From NCBI GenBank assembly GCA_030248295.1, contig JASANH010000913.1, positions 620,001 through 684,000 of the forward strand: 64,000 nucleotides of DNA, in the 5' to 3' direction. Positions 11,603 to 22,829 of the stretch are shown piece by piece. The stretch comes from Mesodorylaimus sp. YZB2_4. Its lineage: Eukaryota > Nematoda > Enoplea > Dorylaimida > Dorylaimidae. Position numbers and translations under genes: made by a program. The notes beneath the pieces were generated by a model. That model ran no database searches. It was not told where the DNA came from and was given only the letters and a program-made list of their open reading frames with translations. Within the stretch, counting starts at the first letter, position 1. The number at the start of each line of letters is the position of its first letter.

Positions 11603-12571
11603 CGTTTGAAATATTAGAGCTCGCAAGCGATTCGATTTTCTCACTCAACTTTTTAGATTGCCACGCAAGAGAATGCGAAAACAGTTGTCGCTGTAAGACC
11701 TGGCATCAAAGTATATTAACCGCGCTATGACGTAGCGCGCAACGAGAACGAGCGCCTAGTGAAGTCAGCTGGGAGGGTCAGACTCAAAGCCGCTCCCGCT
11801 CCAACCGCGAAAATTTGCAATTTTTTCTTACGATTAGATGTAAAAGAAAGCTATGTGGAAAATATTAGAGGCGTCTGGCCAACTGGTCAGCAGTGGTCAG
11901 CGCCTAGAGTGCTGTGAAATTTTTGAATTCCTCTGGATTTTTTGGTTTTTCAAGGAAGAAACACCAAATCCGAGTGTTGGAAGCTTAAACTCGAAGCCTG
12001 AAACCCTAAAATCTAGTTAGGGAAGAACCTTGCGTGTTTTTCTCAACGCTCGGTTCCTTATCTCTGAAAAGTTCATACATCCGCAGGACTTTGGGCACTG
12101 ACCACTGAAGGGTCCCTCCTTGCAATCATAAATTTCGACTTTTTTTGTAGGTACTGAAGGTCCAAAATTTCGGCTCCCCCGACAAAAACGCGAGTGCTGA
12201 ATCTGAAAATCATACTTTTTCTTCTTCAATATTCCGACATCTTTTCTAGAGTACATTTCGTCTTTGCTCGCGCGAGTTATTCGCTGACTGTAGTGAATAG
12301 GCTGCCAGTATCGATTATAAAGTGAGCAAGCCGTCAGAAAGTTTTATGCCTCTTGTCGATATGCCTGATATGCGTCCAATGCGAGTACTCTAACCGCTCT
12401 GCAGTACACACTGATGCTAGCTCTAATACTCCTGACCTACAAGATAGTCTTTCTACGAGCTTGCTATTTTATTGCAATTTTTTACCTCAGCCAAGCACTT
12501 TCCAGTGCACTTAAACGGCGGGTACACAGAAACATAAAGATTACCGTCCAAAGAACAAAGAAGAAAAAAAA
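11603..12571. other. Upstream region of COG6
   Basis: It should contain the COG6 promoter, but I see no convincing TATA box near 11602. A family-B MITE occupies 11855-12062. The rest shows no recognisable gene. Confidence 0.5.
11855..12062. mobile_element. MITE family B, truncated copy
   Basis: It starts with the terminal motif GTGGAAAATATTAG followed by a GGCC-AACT-GGTCAG block. It matches the reverse complement of the complete copy at 24971-25244 over about 200 bp, including the AACACCAAA and CTCAACGCT segments. Its second terminal repeat is missing or decayed. Confidence 0.55.
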
Positions 12572-13075
12572 CTAAAACTTGGTCACCGAAACATGTTGTT
12601 TGAATTTAGAAAACGACCCTATCACAACATCATATGGTAACGTTTTCTCATCTCGATTCCACAAGTTCTTGATCATCGAATATTCAAAAACTTTGCCGCT
12701 ATGCTGATTTCCCAGTCCAGGCACATTGAGGTGATGTGGCTGTTTGTTACGCAAACTTCGCCTTGACCCCTCACCGCCCAGACCTCTAGCGCCGTCGTTA
12801 GCAAAATCCACCTCCACAATATGCTGAAAACGACGATTCGGATAAGCTGCGATGTCATTGTAGTACTTGAAAAACTGATGTAGCTTTGCATGATCGCGAC
12901 GCACGGACAGAGCACTCCAACCAAGGACAGATAAAACTGCATCATACGGCGTGCACCAGTCGTTGAGAATACATCTTGCGGCATATTTTTGAGCTCGCTC
13001 AAGATCGTCGATGAGGTACTGCAATGTCGGTGATCATGCGCAGCTACCATACTCGAGGCGAGGGAGAACGCAATT
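12572..13075 (-). pseudogene. Non-LTR retrotransposon (LINE) reverse-transcriptase C-terminal fragment
   Basis: The minus-strand reading shows the standard tail that follows the RT fingers/palm in CR1/Jockey/L2-type LINEs: RLEYGSCA, a position where Trp is usual but the codon is TGA, then YLIDDLERAQKYAARC, VLGWSALSVRRDHAK, YNDI, a basic linker, WNRDEKTLP and a final SFSKFKQH. The upstream RT palm and the endonuclease are absent, and the nonsense codon shows that the copy is dead. The family cannot be pinned down from the tail alone. Confidence 0.7.
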
Positions 13076-13129
13076 GCTGTGAGCTGTAGATAAAACACTT
13101 GACGCAAACTTGCCAAATTTTCTCCTAAA

Positions 13130-13193
13130 TTGTGAGCCTCCCACAAGCGAGCTTGTGAGCCTCCCACTAGCGAGCTTGTGAGCCTCCCACTAG
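13130..13193. repeat. 23-bp minisatellite, about 2.8 units
   Basis: The unit TTGTGAGCCTCCCACTAGC plus GAGC is repeated at 13130, 13153 and 13176. The first unit differs by one base and the last is partial. Confidence 0.85.
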
Positions 13194-13289
13194 AACATCA
13201 GACCCGTCTGTTCTTATTAATAGATTATGTTAGCCAACTGTGGGCCATATTTGATACTACGCCTATGGACATGCAATACGAGCCAAAGA

Positions 13290-13760
13290 CCAAAGGATGG
13301 GGAGTGTCGAACCCCCACAAAATCTCTTTTAGCCCCGTGCCTATCACTTATCATCCAGCCAAACCTAAAGGACTAATGAAACTTGAAAATGACGGGCAGC
13401 AAGAGCCTCAATGGGTATCCACCTTTGAGTCAGATTGACAAGATGAAGAGACATGGGCTTATTTCCCCACTTTTGTGTCAGTCATCCGTCTATTTCCAAG
13501 TTTCCCTTCCCGTGCTAGTTGCAGCTGCACTAGGTCTACGACCCCGCATACTGTTTGTGGATTACGTAACCGTTCAAACTTTGTTGTTGTTCATTGCTTT
13601 CGCACCCTTATCGCGAACCAACATAGCGCGGCACCCTGCTTCTAATACTGAAGATAAAGCACGTGCCTCTGCATTTGTCCAAGCCCCTATCTAAGAAATC
13701 TTGCAGGGTCATAGAAGACGAGGCTTTTCTAGCTCCCTACTGAACTGACCGATATTTCAG
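13290..13760. repeat. Dispersed repeat, family C, copy 1
   Basis: Short blocks such as GCCCCGTGCCTATCA, CCAGCCAAACCTAAAG, AACATAGCG and AAGACGAG recur in the same order at about 32920-33230. No ORF with recognisable similarity is present. It is an unclassified interspersed repeat. Confidence 0.4.
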
Positions 13761-13848
13761 CTGCTAAAACCAAAGATTTTGTGCTGTCATGTTAACCATG
13801 TATGGGCATGGGGAACCACCCGTGGGCTGGGCTAGGGGCTTGTTAGTT

Positions 13849-14520
13849 GACTCTATCCTGCCTTCGATTAGTTTCCATCCAGGACGCATGCCAGGTGAGA
13901 GCGCACGCACTGTAGTCGCTAACATCGCCGTGTTGGTGTCCTCCCATGGATCAGCCACACCCAGACCCCGGGTTCCACAGTCCCCGCCCTGTGTTGTTTC
14001 TTCCCGTATATCGACCTGAGAAATAATGGATGAGCCATCCGTCCAGCGCCAGGCGTCGCTCTTTGCAGACATGTCCTAAAATTAGAGCGACACAGAGAAG
14101 ATAGCTTCGACTGTAGCTCTTTTTCTTGACCCTGTGTCGACACAGGGTCAAGAAAAAGATTTGGATTTGGACATGCTTCCGAATCGAACGCCTGTTTCAC
14201 GTTTTGTGTCTGCTGTGTAGTCTATAGTCCAAGGCACAGGGTGCAGAAGAAGAGCTACAGTCGAAGCCATCTTCTCTGTGTCGCTCTAATTTTAGGACAT
14301 GTCTGCAAAGAGTGACGCCTGGCGCTGGACGGATGGCTCACCCATTATTTCGCAGGTCGATATATGGGAAGAAACAACACAGGGCGGGGGCTGTGGAACC
14401 TGGGGTCTGGGTGTGGCTGATCCATGGGAGGCCGCCAACACGGGGATGTTAGCGACTACAGTGCGTGCGCTCTCACCTGGCATGCGTCCTGGATGGACAC
14501 TAATCGAAGGCAGGATAGTC
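13849..14520. repeat. Large inverted repeat able to form a long hairpin
   Basis: The left arm (about 13849-14139) and right arm (about 14235-14520) are reverse complements with scattered mismatches. A near-central perfect palindrome around GTCGAC (about 14118-14160) and a spacer of roughly 90 bp separate them. The spacer (14168-14237) is itself inverted relative to the sequence just right of the right arm (14519-14580). Each arm carries an open frame beginning Met-Ser-Ala-Lys-Ser-Asp-Ala-Trp-Arg-Trp-Thr-Asp-Gly-Ser. The substitutions between the arms are mostly amino-acid changing, which argues against selection on a protein. Confidence 0.75.
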
Positions 14521-14975
14521 AAGGCACAGACTACACAGCAGACACAAAACGCGAAACAGGCGTTCGATTTGGCAGCATGTCAGCGAGTTGGCATCTGAGG
14601 CAGCCATGAGTACGGACACGCGCACAATGCAGTATACTTTTTGACTCCGCTGCAAGAGTTCTAGAAAATTACTTACTGAAGCTGATAACTTTTCAAAGCA
14701 GAAAAATGTACTGCTTCAGCAAAGGTTTTTAATTTTCGCTCGTGATTTATCAATGCTTATAACTTTTTGTTCCTCCTGAGTTTTTGATCATGAATGTCCT
14801 CATGATCCCACCCCTTCAGGACCTAAAGCACCCTCGCTCTAATACACCGGGTTGAAATAACAGGCTGCGCACGTCGCCAGCGCCTCTGCCGACAGAACAT
14901 TCTTTAGGTAAAACTAGTTGTCTCCGTGCTGTTGGTGACAACTGCAAATTTTTCACTTTCATCACCCAACCGAAA

Positions 14976-17359
14976 ATGTCCAAATTTTTGCCCCCTGTTA
15001 GTGAATCAGAGAAAGAAGGTATTGAAAAGATCAGACAAATATTTGGCAGCGAATTACCCCAAGATTTGGACACTGATTTCAATCTTCGCAGATGGGTTCA
15101 CGGATGGAAAGGGGATATGAAAGAAATCGAGCCTCGTCTTCGCACCTATATCCAAAATAGAAAACTCCTCAAATTAGACGCCCCTGATTTGCTGGACCAG
15201 CCACTACATCCAGTTATTGGTCGTGGAATCAAACATTTATCCTTGAGTACTCGCAAAACTCCATTGATCAATCCAATCGATAACACTGTGGTTATATTTC
15301 ATCGTTTCGAAAATGTGGATTTTCCTGGGTTGGCAAAAATATTCACTCCCAGCGAATACATCTATTTTCAATTTCGGATGAGTGAAATCCTTCATCGACA
15401 CATTCTAAATCAAGAAAAAATCAGCGGAAAACCATCGGGTTTAACGCAAATTTTTGATATGCAAGGTGCGCATTTTGGTGAGTTTATGAATCCATCAGCA
15501 CCGCACATGAAATTAGGGGCTTTGGTCACAGCCCTGCACCAAGATTACTACTGCGATGTGGTTCACCAGGTCGTATGCATTTATGTTCCATCATTCATGA
15601 GCATATTGTGGGAAGTTTTCAAAAAGTTTTTAAATGAAGCCACTCAAAAGAAGTTCTCGATGTACTCGGAACGCAAGGTTCGACAGCATATTTTTGATCA
15701 CATCCATCCATCGTGCGTGCCAGTGGCCTATGGGGGCGAGTACAGGCAAACCGAGGAGACTGTTGATCCGCACTTGAGATATTTGACGATCGATGCCGAC
15801 AAGGGCAGCGCCGTTGCGCAGCCAGTGACACAATCGGACCATTACAAATCCTCGTGGACACCTGAATGGACCCATGAATACATCAGACCCACGCACTCGT
15901 TCACTCTCGTCAAATCAGTGAAAGATGCAGCGAGGACGGTGCTGCGCTGGCAGTTCCTCACCAACGCCAACGTGGAATTTACAGTGCACTATGAGGCAAA
16001 GGGTATGTTCTGACTGACATGGCACAGTGGCTAGGCATTCTTAACAAGAGTATCGAACATGGGCGAGTCATTGGTGCGAAACTCGTCCAGTTGATGACTG
16101 TTCTTTCACCACTTAGCGAGAGCCCCCGAAATTTCGAATTCTCGCTGCAGACGCCCGCGCCCGCGTGTGCTCAGAAAGCGGGGCCAAAATCCCACCGTCA
16201 ATCTAAATTGTTTGAAAATCGTCATTTTCTGTGAGATTCCACCAATGGATCTGACGGCAAATTTAGGCGCCGAATTTCAAATTTAGGCGCCTTCGCTTGT
16301 AGTTGAACAGTTAAGTAGGTTTCTAGCGCACTGCTCTGTAACTCTTTGGTGCAGGGAGACACGTCTCAGTGCAGAGGCGGCTAGCTATGGATGCAGGTCA
16401 TTTATCAGCGTGCGCACAGCTACCGTGCTGGTGCAGCGGTTCGTTCTTCGTCTGCCCGTATTGCTAGGCAGCGAGTAAGTTCGTCCTGGGTTCGATCCCC
16501 AGTGACGGAGGTCAGTTTGCGAACCATAAATTCTCGCTGACCTTGCACGCCAGGCCGTGGTTGACTCACCCGGCACCACCGGAATGCTCCGAGTGGAGAG
16601 ACAAACGCCAAACGAGGAGACAGTCTCGGCTGTCCAACACTGACGGGGTGCGCCACCCGCCATCGTCTGAGAAAGTGCGTCCCACAACAAGAAGGAAACC
16701 TTCTTTTGGCCAAGAAGGTTTTCTTCTTGTTGTGGGCTAAAGCCCTTTTCTTGTTTCACAGTAGTGCACACAACCAGTTTCATCAAAACCTTGAATCCTG
16801 ATAGGGACTCGAACCCGCACCCCCGGTGCAAAGGTATTCGCCTCTGACTAACTCATGCTCTGAGGCAGCATCTAGTAAACTGCCCTTTGCTGATTGTAGT
16901 AGGCAAGAACTGACTTTGCTGACTGCAGTTCTAAGCACACCTCCAGGTTCGGGCGGGCCCTCACTTGCTCTGCTGATTTTTCATCGAGTCAGCTTGGGCG
17001 AAGGAGCGATTCTGAAGCCATTTTAGCAGATCCTTTCTTCACGTTTTCATGTTGAGCGACTGCTGTTTATTCGAAATGTAAGTCATTATTAGCCGCGTTG
17101 TTGGTAGCAGTTTCCGCAGCCACTAGACCCCACCAGGTGCGCCACTGCCAGTTTGGTTGAAACTGCATTTTGCTTTTCAGATCAACCGCGTCAGATGGTG
17201 ATTCCAAAATTCACATTATGCACTCCATTTTTTCCTGAAGAAAATAGTTTGCTCTGCCGTGATCATGGCGATGGTGACTATATCTTTGAGTTTTCCAACC
17301 ACAGTACTTCGTGGTTCAGTCTAAAGCTGTCTTACAATATTATAGAACAGATAGAATAA
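14976..17359 (+). CDS. SEC14L: SEC14-like CRAL-TRIO/GOLD lipid-transfer protein
   Basis: Exon 1 spans 14976-16002 and exon 2 spans 17181-17359; donor G|GTATGT and acceptor TTTTCAG join in phase 1 to give 401 aa, close to vertebrate SEC14L2 (403 aa). An N-terminal CRAL-TRIO helical segment (about 10-65) is followed by the lipid-binding fold (about 85-260), with IFDMQGAHFGEF, a YVPSFMSILWEVFKKFL segment and the closing VPVAYGGEY. A GOLD beta-sandwich follows (about 285-400): LRWQFLTNANVEF, PKFTLCTPFFPEE, YIFEFSN and WFSLKLSYNI. Such proteins carry hydrophobic ligands (tocopherol, squalene, phosphoinositides) between membranes; the ligand cannot be told from sequence. The CRAL-TRIO part has no introns. 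The single intron (1178 nt) is filled with SINE-like repeats. Confidence 0.88.
16425..16690 (+). mobile_element. tRNA-derived SINE, family 2, copy 1
   Basis: Inside the SEC14-like intron. An A-box-like TGGTGCAGCGGTTCG and a B box GGGTTCGATCCCC (16488-16500) are followed by a tail (GTGACGGAGGTCAGTTTGCG ... CGCTGACCTTGCAC ... GACTCACCC) that recurs at 21665-22000, and in reverse at 22214-22335 and 59535-59830. Confidence 0.7.
16797..16865 (-). repeat. tRNA-like relic (minus strand)
   Basis: The minus strand carries a B box GGGTTCGAGTCCC (16804-16816) about 40 nt after an A-box-like GAGTTAGTCAGAGG. The stems do not all pair, so a functional tRNA is unlikely; it is probably a SINE head or tRNA pseudogene. 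Confidence 0.4.
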
Positions 17360-18497
17360 GCACGCAATAGTTCACGTTCGTGTTACCACATCACCAAATG
17401 CTTATGCCCAGTGCTTGTGCTTATATGGTATATGCGGGTCTCGCCAATTTTGTGCTAGAAAACATAAATATAGTGAATCACAGATGATGAAATTAGTTGC
17501 CATAAATCGAGTGTAACGATAATAAGTATGTCCAGCTATGTAGAATGCCAGATCATCTTCATCTTTTATGACATCACCTAACATGGGTATGCGCACTCGA
17601 AAGCGAACCCCCACGGAATGATTTATATGCTGTACAGTGGTATAAAAGGTTCTGTGTGACCAGAATTGCTAACGGTCAAAAGATAAATACTCCCTGGCTA
17701 GTCCAGTAAACCACGTCGGTTGATGTTTCAGCGACAGGTACTGTACAGTCGCGTCTCACCTTCCTTTTTGTTTTTTGAGACTTCGTCTCTCATATTGTAA
17801 TACGACTGGGTTCGTATTACTGGAGGGAGTGACCGGTGGAGCGTTTACACCACGCCAAAAACCCAGGGCAGCCCACTAAGTCCTCCGCCCTAGTACGTGG
17901 CTGAAACGTCACCCTGACGGGTGACGCTCCCAGCTGCCGGCTCCGTGCAGAGTATCGATTGCCAGTCGAGCCTCTACAACATCTCCCGCCGCCGGTTTGC
18001 TGGTTGCATGTCTCTCTATCGATTAAAATCATGGGACAGATATCTGTTCTGATTCAGTGAAATACATGAAATAGGGGCATGAGGGGGGCATCCTAAAAAG
18101 AAAACAGTGAAACAGGGGTCATGAATGGTTTTTGCGCGCTTTCGTGATTTCATGTTTGGAAAACACATTAGCGGCAAGCAAGTGTGTTCGCACTCTGAAT
18201 CAACTTTTCCCTAGCACAAGTACCTCATCGTCAGGTGCACTGTGCCACAATACTTATGCGTCAACTAGTTAGGACAGCAGCAGTTGCTATTAGTTTTTCT
18301 GATATTGTACACCTGTCTTGCTGCAAAATCGAACTTTGCTTATGATTTTTAAGGTTGGCCAACTTATTGTAAGTCGCAGTGAAATTATTGTGGCTCACGT
18401 GTATCGCAGTACTGTAAGAAGGAAGAAGAATGTGCCAGGAGTCGTGGGTTCTAGGCGCTTTTTCCAGCATCCAAGCAACATCTTAGACTTCCATGTT
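17360..18497. other. Intergenic, repeat-rich
   Basis: It holds a partial family-A fragment (about 17705-17775), a complete uninterrupted family-D repeat (17794-17975) and otherwise unassigned sequence. No gene is recognised. Confidence 0.6.
17794..17975. repeat. Dispersed repeat, family D, intact (empty-site) copy
   Basis: It begins with the hairpin GTAATACGACTGGGTTCGTA, then a GGAGGGAGTGACCGGT block, CCTAGTACGTGGCTGAAACG and TGACGGGTGACGCTCCCAG. The second copy (28609-28710 plus 30691-30770) is split by a transposon exactly at GTAC, which is single here (17893-17896). Confidence 0.7.
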
Positions 18498-21400
18498 TCA
18501 AGCCCCGCATAAAGACAATAAAAGGTTTTCTCGTGACAAAATTTGCAACGCAGCATATCTTCTCTGTTCCAGCTTCAAACCATCTTTGCTTTCTAGCAGA
18601 TATGCAACACTTTCGACTAGGATAGAAAATGTTGAAACGCCTGGCATGGCTTCGTTGCGGGTTTGAACCTGATTACCTAAATTTGGGTAGCGCAGCTCCC
18701 ACCGGATTTTATTCTCTTCGCCCCCAGCGGGTTGGACGAATTGATAAGCTTTTTTCAGGCCACTCTTTTTAGGATTCCGGCACATATCAAGGTAGGTCAC
18801 ATAATGTTCCACTGTTATTTCTCTGGTTAGAAACTGAACGCCATCAGTGTATCTGCCACTGAGTTTATAGTGTCGTTTCGTTCCTGTAAATTGGAGGCAA
18901 ATTCAATATGATAGCGTTCATGTTCATGTTTTACACACTACCAACCACAGCTTGCTCAATGAGCGCTAAAATGCTGGATTATACAGTACACAAGAACGCT
19001 TTTGCTATGCCATGAGTTGATCCCTCGAATGGTCAGCGCGAGTACGCGAGAGATAGAAGCCTGACAAAACCCAGTCGCGGACCCGTAGCCGGGGTATACT
19101 GTATTTGGGAGCCCGTCCACAACGTTGTTGGTACACATTTTGGCACGGAGTGCGCCTCAGCCCCAGCCCCGCATCCTTATGTGAGGCCTAGCCGAGACCC
19201 ACCAAAAATAGTAAAATAGCATGCGCGATTTCAGGGGAAAAGCGGGTTACAAAATATGAGCTCGATTTACTGTATGTTTTCAATGGATTTCTCGACATAC
19301 CATATTCGTATAAATATTTGCCGTTGGCGTCCTTCGGGTAGTCGTAATCATCTACTGAGTTGTAGCAGGCGACCTGGTCACACAAGTTGGAAATATAAGT
19401 CTTGTAAACTAAAATATTTGCTCTCATATTGGCGCACTGTTTCAGTTACAGAACCAGAATTCGTAAGTCTCACAAGTGAAGCAGATTATGGTAACTTACC
19501 GTCTCCTGGTTCGTATTTTATAGTCTTGGGAACCACCAGCTCCACCCGAACGCTTGGGATGTAAAAGCCACTTGGTGCTCCTGTAACAGTGAGACGCATG
19601 CAAGAACTATTACGAGTAAGGCTGGCAGCAATTTCCCAGCATCATAGATGAATACCTATTGGCCAAACTTTATCCCATTGTAATAACATAAGTGAAAGTT
19701 GTAAAGTAACTGATTGCATATTTCTTGTACTTCACCGTCGCCAATCCGAAAAATTGAACAAAGGTCTCTTTTTGGGCGCCCTCGCTGTAAATACAGTAAG
19801 AAATAATGACCATTTTAAAATCACGTCATTATGGCATACAGAGTTGAATAAATTGTACTTGAACAAATACAATATATCTTATTCATAAAGCTAGCTTCAC
19901 AAAAAATTTTGACATGTATATATTGAGACATCAGTCTGGACTGTTTCAAGAATTTACAATTCATAGTCACTTCGCCCAAGGCTTCTAAGTGGGAATCTAA
20001 CTTGGTCTAATTTTACCTGATAAAGTTCGAGTTGCAAGAATAAATGTTCTCTCCGTTCGACCCAAATAACTTTTTTTCATGCGTACAGTAGAATCCACTG
20101 CCCTTGAAATTTTTTGTTGAACGGAGTACAGGAGAAAAATGAAGTAAAACCACACAGAGTGATATCGCTGTAAAATAGAAGCGGGCAGTATTAGGAATTT
20201 TCGCGTTAGGTAAAATATTCTGTAATGTAGCTTTGCTGTTTGATAACTTTTAGTTTGTTATTATAGGAAACATGCAGTCTGAACGTCTGGAATAATGTTC
20301 TGTTGGAAGAAAATTTCCCATCCTGGAAAATAGCCGGATTGTCTGACTTATGTATTTCAAGTAACGCATCCAGGTCTTCTATGCCATGGCATGGCTCAAA
20401 ATTTTCGCTCTTTGTCGCGAGTTAATAATGAAATATCTGACGTCCACAGAATTACCAAAAGTTGTGATGTTGATGTACAGCAGGACTGAACAGGATAATA
20501 CGCAAGGATCACTGAATAGAATAATACGCAAGGATCCTTTATTTCCTGAACAACGACTGTGCATGCAATGTTACTCAGGGTCTAACGAGTGGAGTGACAT
20601 AAATGAGGCTAGCAGTTATTGCCTACTTGTTAATCCTCAAACCGATAGTACACGAGACCAGCCAGGAGCCAGGCGGGATCTTTCCTGATCATCTTCTTTG
20701 GCAGCCTGGACTGACCTGCTCCGAAGACGCATCAAGCCACAGGTACCATCTTCTCCAGTTTCATTTCATGAATTTTCTGCTATTCTATGTAAATATATCT
20801 GGACACCCGGGTGTGCAATTTTTCTACTAGAACCCAGGTCGTGACCTAGTGGGTTAAGGCGTCTGCCTCTCACGCTGTGTGCGGACTTACACGGGTGTGT
20901 TCGACTCCCGCCAGAGTAAAAAATGATTGTCAAAGTATGTCTCCCTCAGCCCTCGAGTGCGCTATATAGTGCTTGGCTATGGATAAAGTATGTATGACAT
21001 GACGGCCTTGCAGGCATAGACAGCAGAAAATCTTATTAAGTGAATTGCTACTGTGTGGAAAGGGCTTTCCCACTTTTTTATCACTGAAAAATCTTACGAT
21101 TAGCCGTAGAAATAAAATCAGAACTTTCATAGTTTATTTCGTGTCAAGAGCAAGTCACACGGTTTCCTTTTTTTTTTTTTTGTTCCTTTTCCACACGGTT
21201 TTTTTACTCATAATTTTCTGTCTATAACGCCTTCTAATTTCACCAGTGCGATTTTTACATTTACTGTCATGTTCTTACATCGTTTTTCGAAGTTATAATA
21301 GTTAGTACTTGATATTCCAAAGGTACTGAACTCGAGCCCATCATAGTCCGCATTGCTCATACAGTAGTGCTTTTCACTTCTGTATAACAGACTCCAACAT

Positions 21401-22820
21401 CAAATCACTGTATGACTTTGCTTTGACAATGCATGGTTGGTCTACGGGTGATTACTCATATTTGAATCCGGTGAAGGAGTGCTAACGCCTGATCGTTGAA
21501 CGACCAAAGTACAAGAAACTACTTTTAATGCTTGACATGCTTGAATGCGCATCAGTAAGGCAGTAGACACGAGACTCGGCGCGGTGACAAACCTGCTTTA
21601 GCACAGGTAACGCATATGAATGCATGCACTTATATGGACTCCCATTCATACCCGTTCATGGGCGGACTGGTCGCCACGATTGTTCGTCTCTCCATATTGC
21701 TTGATAGGGAGTGGCTGGGCTGGGCTCGGCCCGGGTTCGATCCCCGGTGACAGAGGTCGGTTTGCGAACTATAAGCCCTCGCTGACCTTGCACACCACAC
21801 CACGCCGTGGGTGACTCACCCAGTGCCGTCGAGTTGCTCCGAGAGGAGAGATGGAAGCCAAACGAGGACGGAGTCTCGGCTGCCGAACGCCGACAGGGTT
21901 CACAGCCCGCCCGCGATTGCCCGAGGAGCTGTGTCCTATCCAGAATACCCGCGATTGGAGGTGCTCCTAGTAGAGACAGGCAAAGGGAACTGCTACGGGT
22001 GCCAGTCCCCGCACAACATTGCTCAAGAGGTTGATGGGCAAAACGGCCTAGAGCCCAAAATGAGCATAGATTCCGTGCGCTTACAGGCGAGTGTACGACT
22101 CGTGGCCGGATAAATCATTTCTTGTAATGTGTTCCTTCACGCTCGTGTGCGTGCACCACATGCGTCTGTTGGTAAAACAGGCTCAGGATTTCAAAGAGGT
22201 CTGGACCCAGTGGTTACAAGTAAACCGAGTGAATACATGGCCAACGAGGGTTTATAGTTCGCAGACGACCTCCGTCAGAAACGATCGAACCCTGGGGTGG
22301 ACGCACCCCAGCGAAAGGGAGTTTGCATAATGTTCCGTACAACGAGGAATGGCAGTTTGTACACCAGCTCGATGCAACAACGACGCCATACGACGGGGCA
22401 GGTTGCTGAGCCATTCTCCAAGTTCTTTGGTTTTTTAAAGGCTTTCTATTATTGTTCTTAGACGCTACAGGACACTCTCCAAGACGCTTGTCAGAAACAG
22501 CTTCCCCACTACGCTGACATACAGCACAATCGTCTTGGTCAAGCATTATGAAACGCCGGCAAAGAGAAGCTTCTGCCATCGGCTTTTTACCTTCGAGTGC
22601 GGCAATGGAATTAATTTCTTACCATATTTGTATTCGGATTTCGATCCTAACATCAAATATGTGTAATCCTTGTCTGGATTCACGCAAGCGATGCATCCAT
22701 ACGTAGACCCATAATCACGAATAATTGCAAAAAAACAAACACTCACAACTTCATTCGGTTTCTTAATCATCCCTCTACGGCCTAGATACCAGTACGGAGG
22801 CCAGGTGTAGCCCAACTTTT
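18498..22820 (-). CDS. Unrecognised gene built of phase-1 exons (5' end not found)
   Basis: Four minus-strand segments are flanked by good splice sites and are all joined in phase 1: 22820-22623 (65 codons, WPPYWYLGRRGMIKKPNEVV ... GCIACVNPDKDYTY ... EYKYG), 19580-19500 (APSGFYIPSVRVELVVPKTI), 19408-19301 (YISNLCDQVACYN ... GKYLYEY) and 18883-18498 (TKRHYKLSGRYTDG ... ending LLLSLCGA and stop). This gives about 256 aa without the N terminus. Exons 22820-22623 and 19408-19301 look related: both have Cys-x(2-3)-Cys followed by a DY-TY/DY-DY block and end Tyr-x-Tyr-Gly or Tyr-Glu-Tyr-Gly at the same phase. Symmetric phase-1 exons with paired cysteines suggest an extracellular modular protein, but I recognise no family. 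A further open stretch (19784 down to about 19700) may be another exon. The long introns contain SINEs. Confidence 0.45.
20831..21017 (+). mobile_element. tRNA-derived SINE, family 1, copy 1
   Basis: A tRNA-Ser/Leu-like head has the A-box region GACCTAGTGGGTTAAGGCG and B box GTGTTCGACTCCC (20896-20908). The non-tRNA body ends CCTCGAGTGCGCTATATAG ... GGCTATGGATAAAGTATG. The same order of blocks occurs at 27011-27180 and 44321-44490. There is no poly(A) tail. Confidence 0.75.
21665..22000 (+). mobile_element. tRNA-derived SINE, family 2, copy 2
   Basis: The B box GGGTTCGATCCCC at 21732-21744 is followed by GTGACAGAGGTCGGTTTGCG, CGCTGACCTTGCAC, GTGACTCACCC and GGAGGTGCTCCTAGT, colinear with the copy at 16425. 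Confidence 0.7.
22214..22335 (-). mobile_element. tRNA-derived SINE, family 2, copy 3 (5' part, inverted)
   Basis: Read on the minus strand, a CCAGGGTTCGATCG block (about 22283-22296) leads into TGACGGAGGTCGTCTGCG and AACTATAAACCCTCG. This is the head and first body segment of family 2, in opposite orientation to the neighbouring copy. Confidence 0.6.
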
Positions 22821-22829
22821 CTGCATAAT

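Noticed and set aside
13764..14072. Possible intact C-type lectin gene
   Set aside because: Only one short motif fits; the conserved cysteines and full domain are missing, and the two copies differ mainly by amino-acid changes. Kept only as a finding about the hairpin.
16385..16831. 148-codon minus-strand frame in the SEC14-like intron
   Set aside because: It lies across SINE family 2 and a tRNA-like relic; no protein similarity.
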